64,000 bases of DNA from the NCBI GenBank assembly GCA_963819685.1, contig CAWFXI010000011.1, positions 124,001-188,000 of the forward strand, given 5' to 3'. The DNA comes from CAIUGU01 sp963819685. GTDB taxonomy: Bacteria; Pseudomonadota; Gammaproteobacteria; Steroidobacterales; Steroidobacteraceae. The position numbers and the translations under genes are program-made. Under the pieces are notes generated by a model. The model saw nothing but the letters and a program-made list of their open reading frames with translations. It was not told where the DNA came from and searched no databases. How positions within the stretch are numbered: position 1 is the stretch's first letter; each line of letters starts with the position of its first letter. Shown piece by piece: positions 54,640-62,726 of the stretch.

Positions 54640-54667
54640 AAATAGGGTCCGTCATCGGGATTTCAAG
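54640..54667 (-). promoter_or_regulatory. sigma32 (heat-shock) promoter of hsp20
   Basis: On the minus strand CTTGAAA (54661-54667), a 13-bp spacer and CCCTATTT (54640-54647) match the E. coli sigma32 consensus at nearly every position. The predicted start is near 54,633, giving a leader of about 107 nt before the hsp20 ATG. Confidence 0.72.
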
Positions 54668-54714
54668 CGTGGCCAGTGCCGCTCCCCGATAGTCAGCCGC
54701 GCACTGCTAAACTC

Positions 54715-55983
54715 ATGCGCATGAAGCTTCAGGTTTCTCTACCGCTTGCCCTCGTGCTGGTCCTGTTGATCGCCCTGGCAGCAGTGCTCAACCCTGTGGA
54801 ATCTCATGCAGCGGCACAGCGGCATGAGACTTATGAGCTGGTGTATCAGATCCGGCTGCGGCCACAGACGGGCATGGCCCATGTCACGATGGTCCTCACG
54901 GGAGCAGCGTTGCCAAGCCGTCTGGTGTTCGACATCGATCCGGATCGTCACACGAGCTTCCAGGCAGACGGCAAGCTCGAGCACGACCGGGAGTCGGTGA
55001 CGTGGTACCCGCCGCTGGACAAGGGCACATTGAGTTTCGACTTCAAGGTCAATCACGCCTTGAAGGAAGGCACCTACGACTCGTACATGACAGCCAATTG
55101 GGCAGTATTCCGGGGCGATCGGCTGATTCCTGCGGTGCGGAGTCTCGCCTCGCGCAGCTTGTACGCGGACGCCAGGCTGACCTTCGACCTGCCGGACGGC
55201 TGGTCGGTGCTGACACGGTACCCCGAACGCAGCAGCAGGCACTTTGTTATCGACGATCCGGCACGGCGCTTTGAACGGCCTACGGGCTGGATCCTCGCCG
55301 GCAAAATCGGCTCACGAAAAGAAACCATCGCCGGCGTGAGTGCCCTGGTTGCGGCCCCAGCGGGAGAGTCGGCGAAACGTCAGGACACGCTCGCGTTTCT
55401 CAGCTGGAACCTGCCGCATGTCATGGCGCTTTTCCCCGACTTCCCGCGCCGCCTCCTGGTTGTCCGCGCCGGCGAACCGATGTTCCGGGGTGGTTTGTCG
55501 GGTCCGGGATCCCTGTTCCTGCACTCGGACCGCCCGTTGATCAGCGAGAACCGCACCAGTCCGCTGTTACACGAGCTGGTTCACGTGGCCTTAGGAGTTC
55601 ATGGCGACGCGACCAGCGACTGGATCGTCGAAGGACTGGCAGAGTACTACTCGATCGAACTATTGCGGCGCTCCGGTGGAATCAGCGAACGCCGCTTCCG
55701 CGAAGCGACGGCGCGCCAGAGTACTCGCGGGGCACGCGCACCGGATCTCTTCGTGGCTTCCTCTTCAGGGGCGGTTACAGCGCGAGCCGTTTCGGTCATG
55801 CTGGCAACTGACAAGGAGATCCGGGAAGCCAGTGGTGGCAAAGCCAGTCTCGACGATGTGGCACGCGAACTGGCACGGCAGCGGGGAGAAGTCTCTCTGG
55901 AACTCCTGCAGAAGCTCGCGGCATCAGTTGCCGGCAGGAACCTGCATTCGCTCGAGCGCTCGGCGCTGCAGAACCGCAGCTAG
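54715..55983 (+). CDS. putative secreted HExxH metallopeptidase-like protein
   Basis: It has 422 aa from the ATG encoding MRMKLQVSLPLALV; a second ATG two codons on is also possible. An N-terminal hydrophobic segment (LALVLVLLIALAAVL) acts as signal peptide or anchor. A beta-rich N-terminal half resembles the M1/M61 aminopeptidase fold. The zinc motif HELVHVALG is followed by the third ligand in DWIVEGLAEYYSIELL, the gluzincin HExxH...E pattern. Substrate and partners are unknown. It converges on the Gfo/Idh gene with a 3-bp gap. Confidence 0.75.
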   Translation: MRMKLQVSLPLALVLVLLIALAAVLNPVESHAAAQRHETYELVYQIRLRPQTGMAHVTMVLTGAALPSRLVFDIDPDRHTSFQADGKLEHDRESVTWYPPLDKGTLSFDFKVNHALKEGTYDSYMTANWAVFRGDRLIPAVRSLASRSLYADARLTFDLPDGWSVLTRYPERSSRHFVIDDPARRFERPTGWILAGKIGSRKETIAGVSALVAAPAGESAKRQDTLAFLSWNLPHVMALFPDFPRRLLVVRAGEPMFRGGLSGPGSLFLHSDRPLISENRTSPLLHELVHVALGVHGDATSDWIVEGLAEYYSIELLRRSGGISERRFREATARQSTRGARAPDLFVASSSGAVTARAVSVMLATDKEIREASGGKASLDDVARELARQRGEVSLELLQKLAASVAGRNLHSLERSALQNRS

Positions 55984-55986
55984 CCA

Positions 55987-56958
55987 TCAATCAGTGGCGT
56001 TGTCCGCCACCAGCTTGGCGATGCGGATGGCGGTGTCCAGCGCCCGTAAACCATCCTGACCGCTCACGACCGGTGGTGAGCCCTCGCGAATGGCGCGCAG
56101 GAAGGCCTCGATTTCCACCTTGAGCGCATCGCCCTGATCGAACGCTTGTTCCTCCATGGTCACCTGAGCTGTCGAGTCGACAGTCGTGCCGGGCTGCTTC
56201 TTGCGGATCACGGTCAGGATTTTCTGCTGCAGATCGACGGAGAAATAGGCATCGTCCTGGAAGATGCGCAGCTTTCGCTCCTGCTTGAGACTGACGCGAC
56301 TGGCTGTCGTGTTCGCCACACAGCCACCAACAAAACGGATGCGCGCATTGGCGATGTCGAGATCGCTGGAAAACACTGAAGTCCCCACGGCATCGATGCT
56401 CTCGATCGGCGCGCCCACCAGCGTCTGGATGAGGTCGATATCATGGATCATCAGGTCCAGCACCACGCTGACATCGGTGCCGCGCTGCTTGAAGGGTGCA
56501 AGCCGGTGTGATTCCACGAACCGCGGCTTACCGAGTACCGCCACGGCCGCGAGGATCGCTGGATTGAATCGTTCGAGATGCCCCACCTGCAAAACACACC
56601 GTCGCGCCGTCGCCAGGTCGATCAGCGACTGCGCCTCGTCTACGGTCGTCGTGATGGGCTTTTCGACGAGCACGTGCACGCCCTTCTCAAGGAAGGCTTT
56701 GGCTACGCTGTAGTGCAATGGCGTGGGCACGGCGATGCTCACCGCGTCGACCTGTCCAAGCAGTGCCTGATAGTCGTCGAATGCCGGCACGCCAAGCTCT
56801 GCTCCCACCTGATGCGCGGTGACTGGGTTGGCATCGACCACACCCACCAACCTGCTGCCTGCAACCGACGCGTATTTCTGTGCGTGGAAGCGGCCGAGAT
56901 AGCCCACCCCGACGACAGCAGTACGCAGGATGGATGGCGAAGAGGAAACCGCAGTCAT
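55987..56958 (-). CDS. Gfo/Idh/MocA family oxidoreductase
   Basis: It has 323 aa from the ATG encoding MTAVSSSPSILRTAVVGVGY. The NAD(P) Rossmann motif is VGVGYLGRFHAQKY, the family EKPITTT is present, and HDIDLIQTLVG carries the catalytic-type residues. VGHLERFNPA follows EKP at the expected distance. Such proteins oxidise or reduce sugars and are common near lipid A/UDP-sugar genes, but no such genes are adjacent, so the substrate is unknown. Confidence 0.88.
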   Translation of the reverse strand: MTAVSSSPSILRTAVVGVGYLGRFHAQKYASVAGSRLVGVVDANPVTAHQVGAELGVPAFDDYQALLGQVDAVSIAVPTPLHYSVAKAFLEKGVHVLVEKPITTTVDEAQSLIDLATARRCVLQVGHLERFNPAILAAVAVLGKPRFVESHRLAPFKQRGTDVSVVLDLMIHDIDLIQTLVGAPIESIDAVGTSVFSSDLDIANARIRFVGGCVANTTASRVSLKQERKLRIFQDDAYFSVDLQQKILTVIRKKQPGTTVDSTAQVTMEEQAFDQGDALKVEIEAFLRAIREGSPPVVSGQDGLRALDTAIRIAKLVADNATD

Positions 56959-57077
56959 GGAGGGCACCCGGGGCGACGGAGGTCGGCGCAGGATCATAGC
57001 CGCGTATCGGGACTGCCGCACTTGCGATGACGAAAGCTGGCAGCCAAGATGCCCGCCGTCTGCCTCACGGCACTGTC

Positions 57078-57485
57078 ATGGAACCCGCAATGACCGCCAG
57101 CGACGACAAGGATTCAGATGTTCCCGTCCCGCACGGACAACGCCGCTTTGAGGTGTTGCTCGCCGTCAGTCTCGTTGCCTTTGGCTTCGTCGTACTGCCG
57201 GCTCTGATCTACGTCACGGGAACCATTCTGCTCGGCGCCTATGGCGGCGGTGAGCATATTGGCTCGTTTTATGGAGATTTCGCCCGGGATCTCGGCGACG
57301 GCTCGGCGCGAGCCTGGATACTGGTCATTGGCCCGTACCTGCTTGTGCAGCTCGCGCGCCTGATTTTTTCCCGGTTTGGCGCCTTGCCCAGCGAACCTGA
57401 GACACCCCGTCCGCCTGCGGGAGCAGCGGCCCCGCGCAGTGGCAGTCAGCCTCGCGAACGCCGTGAGCCGACCATCAAATTGTGA
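57078..57485 (+). CDS. uncharacterised two-helix membrane protein
   Basis: It has 135 aa if started at the ATG of MEPAMTASDDKDSD; neighbouring ATGs are alternatives. Two hydrophobic segments, VLLAVSLVAFGFVVLPALIY and AWILVIGPYLLVQLARLIF, flank an exposed loop (GGGEHIGSFYGDFARDLGDG). The C-terminus is Pro/Arg-rich. I do not recognise the family. It is divergent from the Gfo/Idh gene and is followed by a GTGAGGGCCCTCAC palindrome (57489-57502) and two heptamer repeats. Confidence 0.6.
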   Translation: MEPAMTASDDKDSDVPVPHGQRRFEVLLAVSLVAFGFVVLPALIYVTGTILLGAYGGGEHIGSFYGDFARDLGDGSARAWILVIGPYLLVQLARLIFSRFGALPSEPETPRPPAGAAAPRSGSQPRERREPTIKL

Positions 57486-57631
57486 GGCGTGAGGGCCCTC
57501 ACAGATTCACTGTTCACTACCGACTAGATTGCCTTGGGAGCGGTAGGCTTCTTTCTTGATAAATGTTTGATATATTCTCCCAAACACTCTGATCCTGATC
57601 CGTTTTTTTCTTAAGTCTTCGGGGAAGAGAT

Positions 57632-57880
57632 ATGTTGTTCGCAAAGCTCTTTGGCGCGCGCCGGGACGATGACGACGAACCGACGGCCCAACCATTGCCT
57701 CCCGCTCGGGTTCGCAGCGCACCGCCTGCCGCAATGTCGGCAAGCATCCCGGCTCCCAAGCCTGCCGAACCGGCATCCACCACCTCTGCAGACCGAAACC
57801 AGGCTACCACCGGCTTCGACCCCTACAATAGCGGCGCCTTCAAGAAGTCGAATGCCTGGGAACGCGTCAATCGCCGCTGA
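57632..57880 (+). CDS. small conserved-looking hypothetical protein
   Basis: It has 82 aa with a good ribosome-binding site (GGGGAAGAG). The N-terminus is MLFAKLFGARRDDDDEP, the middle is Pro/Ala-rich and disordered, and the C-terminus GFDPYNSGAFKKSNAWERV resembles the short FDPYxSxxFxRxxxW motif of small proteobacterial proteins of unknown function. An AT-rich promoter-like stretch containing GTTTGATATATTC (57565-57577) lies upstream. It converges on the next gene. Confidence 0.6.
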   Translation: MLFAKLFGARRDDDDEPTAQPLPPARVRSAPPAAMSASIPAPKPAEPASTTSADRNQATTGFDPYNSGAFKKSNAWERVNRR

Positions 57881-57902
57881 AGCAGCGCTTTGCCAGGCAG
57901 TT

Positions 57903-58256
57903 TCAGGGGCGCGGCCACAGATACAGCCCTGCCCCGATCAAAATCAGGCACATGGCTGCCATGGCCAGACCTTTCCAGCGCAACGACTTGAGCGTCGCGT
58001 AGAGACTGGCCCCCGAAGATGCGAGTATCAGCAGAAAGATTCCGCTGCTAAGCAGCAAAGGTACCAGTTCCTGGCTGAATTCGGGGTACTTGGATCCAAG
58101 CACGAACAGAACGATCAGCGTCGCGATCAGTCCGAAGCTGATAGCGGCCGCTGAACCGAAGACGATGGCGATCAGAACGGCTAGGGGCCGCAAGTTCAAC
58201 TCCTGCTTGGTGGGGCGAGTACCCTGACTAAATGACGCGTGGCTCTTGATCGGCAC
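57903..58256 (-). CDS. uncharacterised small integral membrane protein
   Basis: It has 117 aa with a charged N-terminus (MPIKSHASFSQGTRPTKQE) and three hydrophobic helices (LAVLIAIVFGSAAAISFGLI, LVPLLLSSGIFLLILASSGA, AMAAMCLILIGAGLYLW). No family was recognised. It is divergent from prc by about 70 bp and converges on the preceding small gene. Confidence 0.6.
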   Translation of the reverse strand: MPIKSHASFSQGTRPTKQELNLRPLAVLIAIVFGSAAAISFGLIATLIVLFVLGSKYPEFSQELVPLLLSSGIFLLILASSGASLYATLKSLRWKGLAMAAMCLILIGAGLYLWPRP

Positions 58257-58326
58257 GAGCCGTCTCTCTAGCCTACAGTGCAGATTCAGGTTTCAGGTCA
58301 CTTCCGGGCCGACTCGGTGGTTCCGG

Positions 58327-60525
58327 ATGATGGAGGCATTACCAGTGTATCAGCCGGATTCCCACAGCGACGCCCGCGTCAGAGCACCTGACGTGGCTTC
58401 CCGGCGCAGCCTTCTGCACCGCTTGTCGCGCCCTCTGCTTGCCTTGACGTCCCTGGCTGTCCTGCTGACTGCCTTCCTGGCAGGAACCGCCCCTGCCCCG
58501 GTATCGTCCGCCGATGCGGCCGCCGTAGCTACTGGTCTCGAACCGACCGACCGGCAGCGGCGCGTCAGCAAACTGGTCAGCAATGTCATGGAGCGGTCCC
58601 ACTACCGGCAGTCTCCGGTCAATGATCCCGTCTCATCGCTGGTCCTGGATCGCTACTTCGAAGCGCTGGACGGCTCGCGCAGCTACTTCCTCGCCAGTGA
58701 CGTTGCCGAGTTCGAGCGTTTCCGCTTCCAGCTCGACGACGCGCTGATGTCAGGGAACGTCGAGCCTGCGTTCGCGATCTTCAATCGGTTCCAGACCCGC
58801 AACCGGGAGCGTATTGAGTACGCGCTGAAACTGCTCGACACGGAACCGGACTTTACCGTGCAGGAGTCGTTTGAATTCGACCGGGCCAAGGCTCCCTGGG
58901 CCAAATCACAGGACGAGCTGAACGAAATCTGGCGCAAGCGCGTCAAGAACGACGCCCTGTCGCTGATGCTGACGGACAAGCCCTGGGCCGAAACCCGCGA
59001 ACTCCTCAGAACCCGTTACGACCGCGTGTTGAAGCGTACCGACCAGGTCACGTCTGACGATGCCTTCGAAGTGTTCATGAACGCGTTTGTCCATGTCTTC
59101 GATCCGCACTCAAGCTATTTTTCGCCGCGGAACTCCGAGGAGTACCGCATCCAGATGAGCCTCTCCTATGAGGGCATCGGCGCTTCGTTGCAGCTGGTGG
59201 ACGACTACGTCACCGTTCTGAACGTGTTACCCGGCGGCCCTGCCGCGATCAGCGGCCAGCTCAGCGTCAACGACCGCATCATCAGCGTTGGCGAGGGTAA
59301 GGACGGCAAGCTGGTGGATGTCATCGGCTGGCGTCTCGACGACGTCGTGCAGATCATTCGTGGCAAGGTGAATACGCTGGTCCGACTGCAGGTGCTGCCT
59401 GCCGGCGCCGCACCCGGATCGGGCGAAAAGATCATCGAGTTCACCCGCAACAAGGTGACCCTGGAAGCCCAGGCAGCCAAAAAGGAAGTTCGCAAGGTTA
59501 CCCGCGGCGACCGCGAGCTCAAGATCGGCGTCATCAACGTGCCGAGCTTCTACCAGGACTTCGATGCACGCTCGAACGGTGACAAGGACTACAAGAGCAC
59601 GACCAAGGATGTACGCAAGCTGATCGAGGAACTCAAGACCGAGGGCATCGACGGCCTGGTCGTGGACCTGAGAGGCAACGGCGGTGGCCACTTGTCCGAG
59701 GCCACCGGTCTGTCGGGCCTGTTCATCCCAGCCGGTCCGGTCGTGCAGTTGCGCGAGACAGGCGGTCGCATTGAAGTGCTGGACGATCCGGAACCAAACG
59801 TTGCCTGGGATGGGCCCATGGCCGTCCTCGTGGACCGCTTCAGCGCATCGGCTTCCGAGATTTTTGCAGCAGCAATCCAGGACTATGGCCGTGGCATCGT
59901 TGTAGGACAGCAAACCTATGGCAAGGGCACGGTTCAGAACCTGTATCCGCTGGATCGCTACGCGCTTGGAACGGATCCGGGATTTGGTCAGCTCACGGTC
60001 ACCATCGGCAAGTTCTACCGCGTTACGGGTGAAAGCACGCAGCATCGCGGGGTCCAGCCGGATATCGCGCTACCGTCGGCGATCAGCCCTGAAGAAGTCG
60101 GCGAGAGCACGCGTGAAAGCGCCTTGCCATGGGATCGTATCCGCCCGGCCACCTTCGGCAAGGACGTGAACTTCAAGCAGGCATTCACGCAGTTGTCGGC
60201 CGAGCATGAGCGACGCATCGCTGGCGATGCCGACTTCCAGTTCCTGGTCCACGAGATCGACGCCTTTGAACATGAGCGTGCGGAAAAATCCGTATCGCTC
60301 AATCTGAAGACACGCATCTCGGAACGCGAGCAACTGCAGAAGGAAAGACTTGAGCGTGAGAATGCACGTCGGCAGGCGCAGGGCCTGCCCGCCGTCACCA
60401 CGATGGAGTCGCTCCCGACCGAGGACGCGCGTGACGCACTGCTGACGGAAGCCGCACAGATCGTGGGTGACTTGCAGGGAATGGGGGGTCGCTATGTATC
60501 CAAAGCGACGACGCCCGGCAAGTAA
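58327..60525 (+). CDS. prc: tail-specific protease Prc (C-terminal processing peptidase)
   Basis: Prc is a periplasmic protease that degrades proteins by their C-termini, including tmRNA-tagged exported proteins. It has 732 aa from the ATG of MMEALPVYQPDSHSD; upstream codons were excluded. A hydrophobic segment at about residues 40-60 is the signal anchor. A long N-terminal domain, a PDZ domain (VLPGGPAAISGQLSVNDRII) and the catalytic domain follow, with Ser in DRFSASASEIFAAAIQD and Lys in GQQTYGKGTVQ. A C-terminal helical region (EREQLQKERLERENARRQ) matches the family. Confidence 0.95.
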   Translation: MMEALPVYQPDSHSDARVRAPDVASRRSLLHRLSRPLLALTSLAVLLTAFLAGTAPAPVSSADAAAVATGLEPTDRQRRVSKLVSNVMERSHYRQSPVNDPVSSLVLDRYFEALDGSRSYFLASDVAEFERFRFQLDDALMSGNVEPAFAIFNRFQTRNRERIEYALKLLDTEPDFTVQESFEFDRAKAPWAKSQDELNEIWRKRVKNDALSLMLTDKPWAETRELLRTRYDRVLKRTDQVTSDDAFEVFMNAFVHVFDPHSSYFSPRNSEEYRIQMSLSYEGIGASLQLVDDYVTVLNVLPGGPAAISGQLSVNDRIISVGEGKDGKLVDVIGWRLDDVVQIIRGKVNTLVRLQVLPAGAAPGSGEKIIEFTRNKVTLEAQAAKKEVRKVTRGDRELKIGVINVPSFYQDFDARSNGDKDYKSTTKDVRKLIEELKTEGIDGLVVDLRGNGGGHLSEATGLSGLFIPAGPVVQLRETGGRIEVLDDPEPNVAWDGPMAVLVDRFSASASEIFAAAIQDYGRGIVVGQQTYGKGTVQNLYPLDRYALGTDPGFGQLTVTIGKFYRVTGESTQHRGVQPDIALPSAISPEEVGESTRESALPWDRIRPATFGKDVNFKQAFTQLSAEHERRIAGDADFQFLVHEIDAFEHERAEKSVSLNLKTRISEREQLQKERLERENARRQAQGLPAVTTMESLPTEDARDALLTEAAQIVGDLQGMGGRYVSKATTPGK

Positions 60526-60552
60526 TCTTAATCAGGCCTGCAGGCGAGTACC

Positions 60553-61611
60553 TCAGGCCAGCAACGTCTTGTACAGATCCCAATAGTCATCAACAAGGAC
60601 GTTGATGCCGTTGTATCCGGTGGCTTCCAGGTCTGACACCAGAGCCGCTGAAACGGGCAGCAGGCCGATTGAATCTGTCTGCGGGACGGTATCCGCATCG
60701 CTTCGATAGGTCGCAGAGGCACGCAGTGCGTCGGTGCGTGACTTCAACGAACCGAGGTCTTCCCGCTCATCGGCCAATGCAACCAGGGCAGCCTTGAGCA
60801 GCGCCATCAACCGCAGGCATTGCTCGCGGGGACCATATTGGACATCGTAAACTCGCTTGACCGTCGTTTCCTTGGCCAGTAGAGCGAGGCCGCCATCCGC
60901 AAGCTGAGCGACCAGCTGCTGCGCATAGGCAATCACGGCAGTATTGACGGCCCGCCGCCCCTCGCCGGATATCCCGATGAACGCCGGCACCGGCTCTGAT
61001 TCGACCAGCGCGCGTTCATCCGACGCATCCGTCACCGCCGTTGCAGCGACATCCCATTTCATCCGCACGATACCGATCTCCTCCGACAGCGCGCGACGTT
61101 TGAAGTAGTGCCAGAACCCCCGCAGGGACTCGAACTTGGCCTCCAGCTGGCGGACCTGGGACTCAAGCGTATCTGCGGTGGTCTGCAGTTCGAGCAACTT
61201 GAGGTCCGCCTGCGCCAGCTTCCGCCGCCTGACCTGGTCGAATTCGATGAGCTGCCGGCGCCGCTCACGTTCTTCCTGCTGTCGCCTGAGCTCTTCGGCA
61301 AAGCGAGCGAGCTTCTCGCCGCAGACATTCCAGAGACCCTTGAGCTGAAAGAACGCCAGCGACTGCAGCCCGACCTCTGGATTACCGAGGAACTTCTCCA
61401 GCTGTTCGAGCTGTTCCTTCGCGCGCTGAGTCGCGGATTCCTGCTTCTTCAGGCGTTCGAGCAGGTCGTGTCTCTCGTCCTGGAGGTCCGAGAACTCCTT
61501 CTTGAGTTCGGCCCGATTGCGAAACAGCTGCAGCAGCCGTTCATCCTCGGCCGGCGTTCGTGTCCCCGGCAACTTCTGCCGGATACTGCTGAACTGGTCG
61601 GCGATGCTCAT
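60553..61611 (-). CDS. coiled-coil protein of unknown function
   Basis: It has 352 aa from the ATG encoding MSIADQFSSIRQKLPG. Heptad-rich helices (ERLLQLFRNRAELKKEFSDL, ERLKKQESATQRAKEQLEQL, LQTTADTLESQVRQLEAKFE) cover the first 200 residues. A mixed alpha/beta C-terminal domain (PAFIGISGEGRRAVNTAVIA, YDVQYGPREQCLRLMALLKA) lacks recognisable catalytic motifs. Its ATG overlaps the DUF1249 stop (ATGA), so the two are probably co-translated. It converges on prc. Family not recognised. Confidence 0.7.
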   Translation of the reverse strand: MSIADQFSSIRQKLPGTRTPAEDERLLQLFRNRAELKKEFSDLQDERHDLLERLKKQESATQRAKEQLEQLEKFLGNPEVGLQSLAFFQLKGLWNVCGEKLARFAEELRRQQEERERRRQLIEFDQVRRRKLAQADLKLLELQTTADTLESQVRQLEAKFESLRGFWHYFKRRALSEEIGIVRMKWDVAATAVTDASDERALVESEPVPAFIGISGEGRRAVNTAVIAYAQQLVAQLADGGLALLAKETTVKRVYDVQYGPREQCLRLMALLKAALVALADEREDLGSLKSRTDALRASATYRSDADTVPQTDSIGLLPVSAALVSDLEATGYNGINVLVDDYWDLYKTLLA

Positions 61612-62057
61612 TGAAAGCGGTGACCGCGCTCGACGCAATAATCCAGCCACTTGTTGAGCATGACATTGCGCAACCAGCGATCGCCGAGCTGCCGACCGAG
61701 GTCGGAACGGATCGTGTTCAGCACCTCATGCCGGTGCCAGCGCGCGCAGCGACTGACCTCGGCAAGCCGGGCATCGTGATAGATGCGCACCTCGAGGTCG
61801 GGATCGGCAATGACGCCGGCAGGATCGTCAAAGAGATAGGTAAGTGCCAGCGTGGTGGTGTAGCGGCTGCGCTCTTCAAGCCGCAGTGTCAGCGGACAGT
61901 CGCCTGGCACGTGCGAGATCCGCGCCCCGTCCACTGCCGCCAGATCGGGTACGAGCCAGCCGAGACGAACGTAGTTGCTCTCATAGAGCGTCATCAACCC
62001 GACAAAGCTGCCGGGTCGGGCGGTCCACGCGACGGGGCACAGGCTGTCGGTGATCAT
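61608..62057 (-). CDS. DUF1249 (YqiB-like) protein
   Basis: It has 149 aa. LMTLYESNYVRLGWLVPDL, LRLEERSRYTTTLALTYLF, DLEVRIYHDARLAEVSRC and LNKWLDYCVERGHRF follow the YqiB/DUF1249 pattern (compare E. coli RYTTLVTI and RLYHDAMVAEV). Function is unknown. It lies 12 bp after orn on the same strand and overlaps the coiled-coil gene by 4 bp, giving orn - DUF1249 - coiled coil. Confidence 0.8.
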   Translation of the reverse strand: MITDSLCPVAWTARPGSFVGLMTLYESNYVRLGWLVPDLAAVDGARISHVPGDCPLTLRLEERSRYTTTLALTYLFDDPAGVIADPDLEVRIYHDARLAEVSRCARWHRHEVLNTIRSDLGRQLGDRWLRNVMLNKWLDYCVERGHRFQ

Positions 62058-62069
62058 GTTTTGAATATA

Positions 62070-62621
62070 TCAAACCACACGCAGGAAATGCTGGCGGTAA
62101 TGTTCGAGTTCGCGGATCGAATCACGAATATCATCGAGTGCAAGATGTGCAGAATTCTTCTGCACTCCTTCGAGTACCTGCGGGGCCCAGCGGCGGGCAA
62201 GTTCCTTGACGGTGCTCACATCCAGGTTGCGGTAATGGAAGTACCGTTCCAGCGCCGGCATCTCTCGTGCCAGGAAGCGTCTGTCCTGACAGATGCTGTT
62301 GCCGCACATCGGCGACACGCCCGCCCCGACCCACGCAGCCAGAAAATCCAGCGTCTGCCGCTCGGCAACCTCCACGCTGATCGTGCTGGTACGCACGCGT
62401 TGCGCAAGACCCGACGATCCATGCTGGCGTCGATTCCAGTCATCCATGCCCTCCAGAACCGCCTCCGGACGATGAATTGCAAGCACCGGGCCTTCAGCGA
62501 GAATGACGAGATTCCTGTCGGTGACGATCGTGGCGATTTCAATGATGAAATCCGTATCGGTCTTGAGGCCCGTCATCTCAAGATCGATCCATATCAGCCG
62601 GTCCAGATCGCGGATACTCAT
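62070..62621 (-). CDS. orn: oligoribonuclease
   Basis: Orn degrades 2-5 nt RNAs, and pGpG from cyclic-di-GMP, to mononucleotides. It is essential in many gammaproteobacteria. It has 183 aa from the ATG encoding MSIRDLDRLIWIDLEMTG; a much longer open frame upstream is shadow. DEDDh residues are visible: D and E in WIDLEMTGL, D in GNSICQDRRFL, and H and D in HLALDDIRDS. The M48 gene is divergent, 105 bp away. Confidence 0.97.
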   Translation of the reverse strand: MSIRDLDRLIWIDLEMTGLKTDTDFIIEIATIVTDRNLVILAEGPVLAIHRPEAVLEGMDDWNRRQHGSSGLAQRVRTSTISVEVAERQTLDFLAAWVGAGVSPMCGNSICQDRRFLAREMPALERYFHYRNLDVSTVKELARRWAPQVLEGVQKNSAHLALDDIRDSIRELEHYRQHFLRVV

Positions 62622-62726
62622 CGCCTCACCTTTGCCACGGCAACTGCCTCTGGATACGTAGAGTACCAGCACTTGCCATTCTCGTCGGCTCGCAAATCCG
62701 CTTGGTCCTGCATGCCAGTTGCTAGA

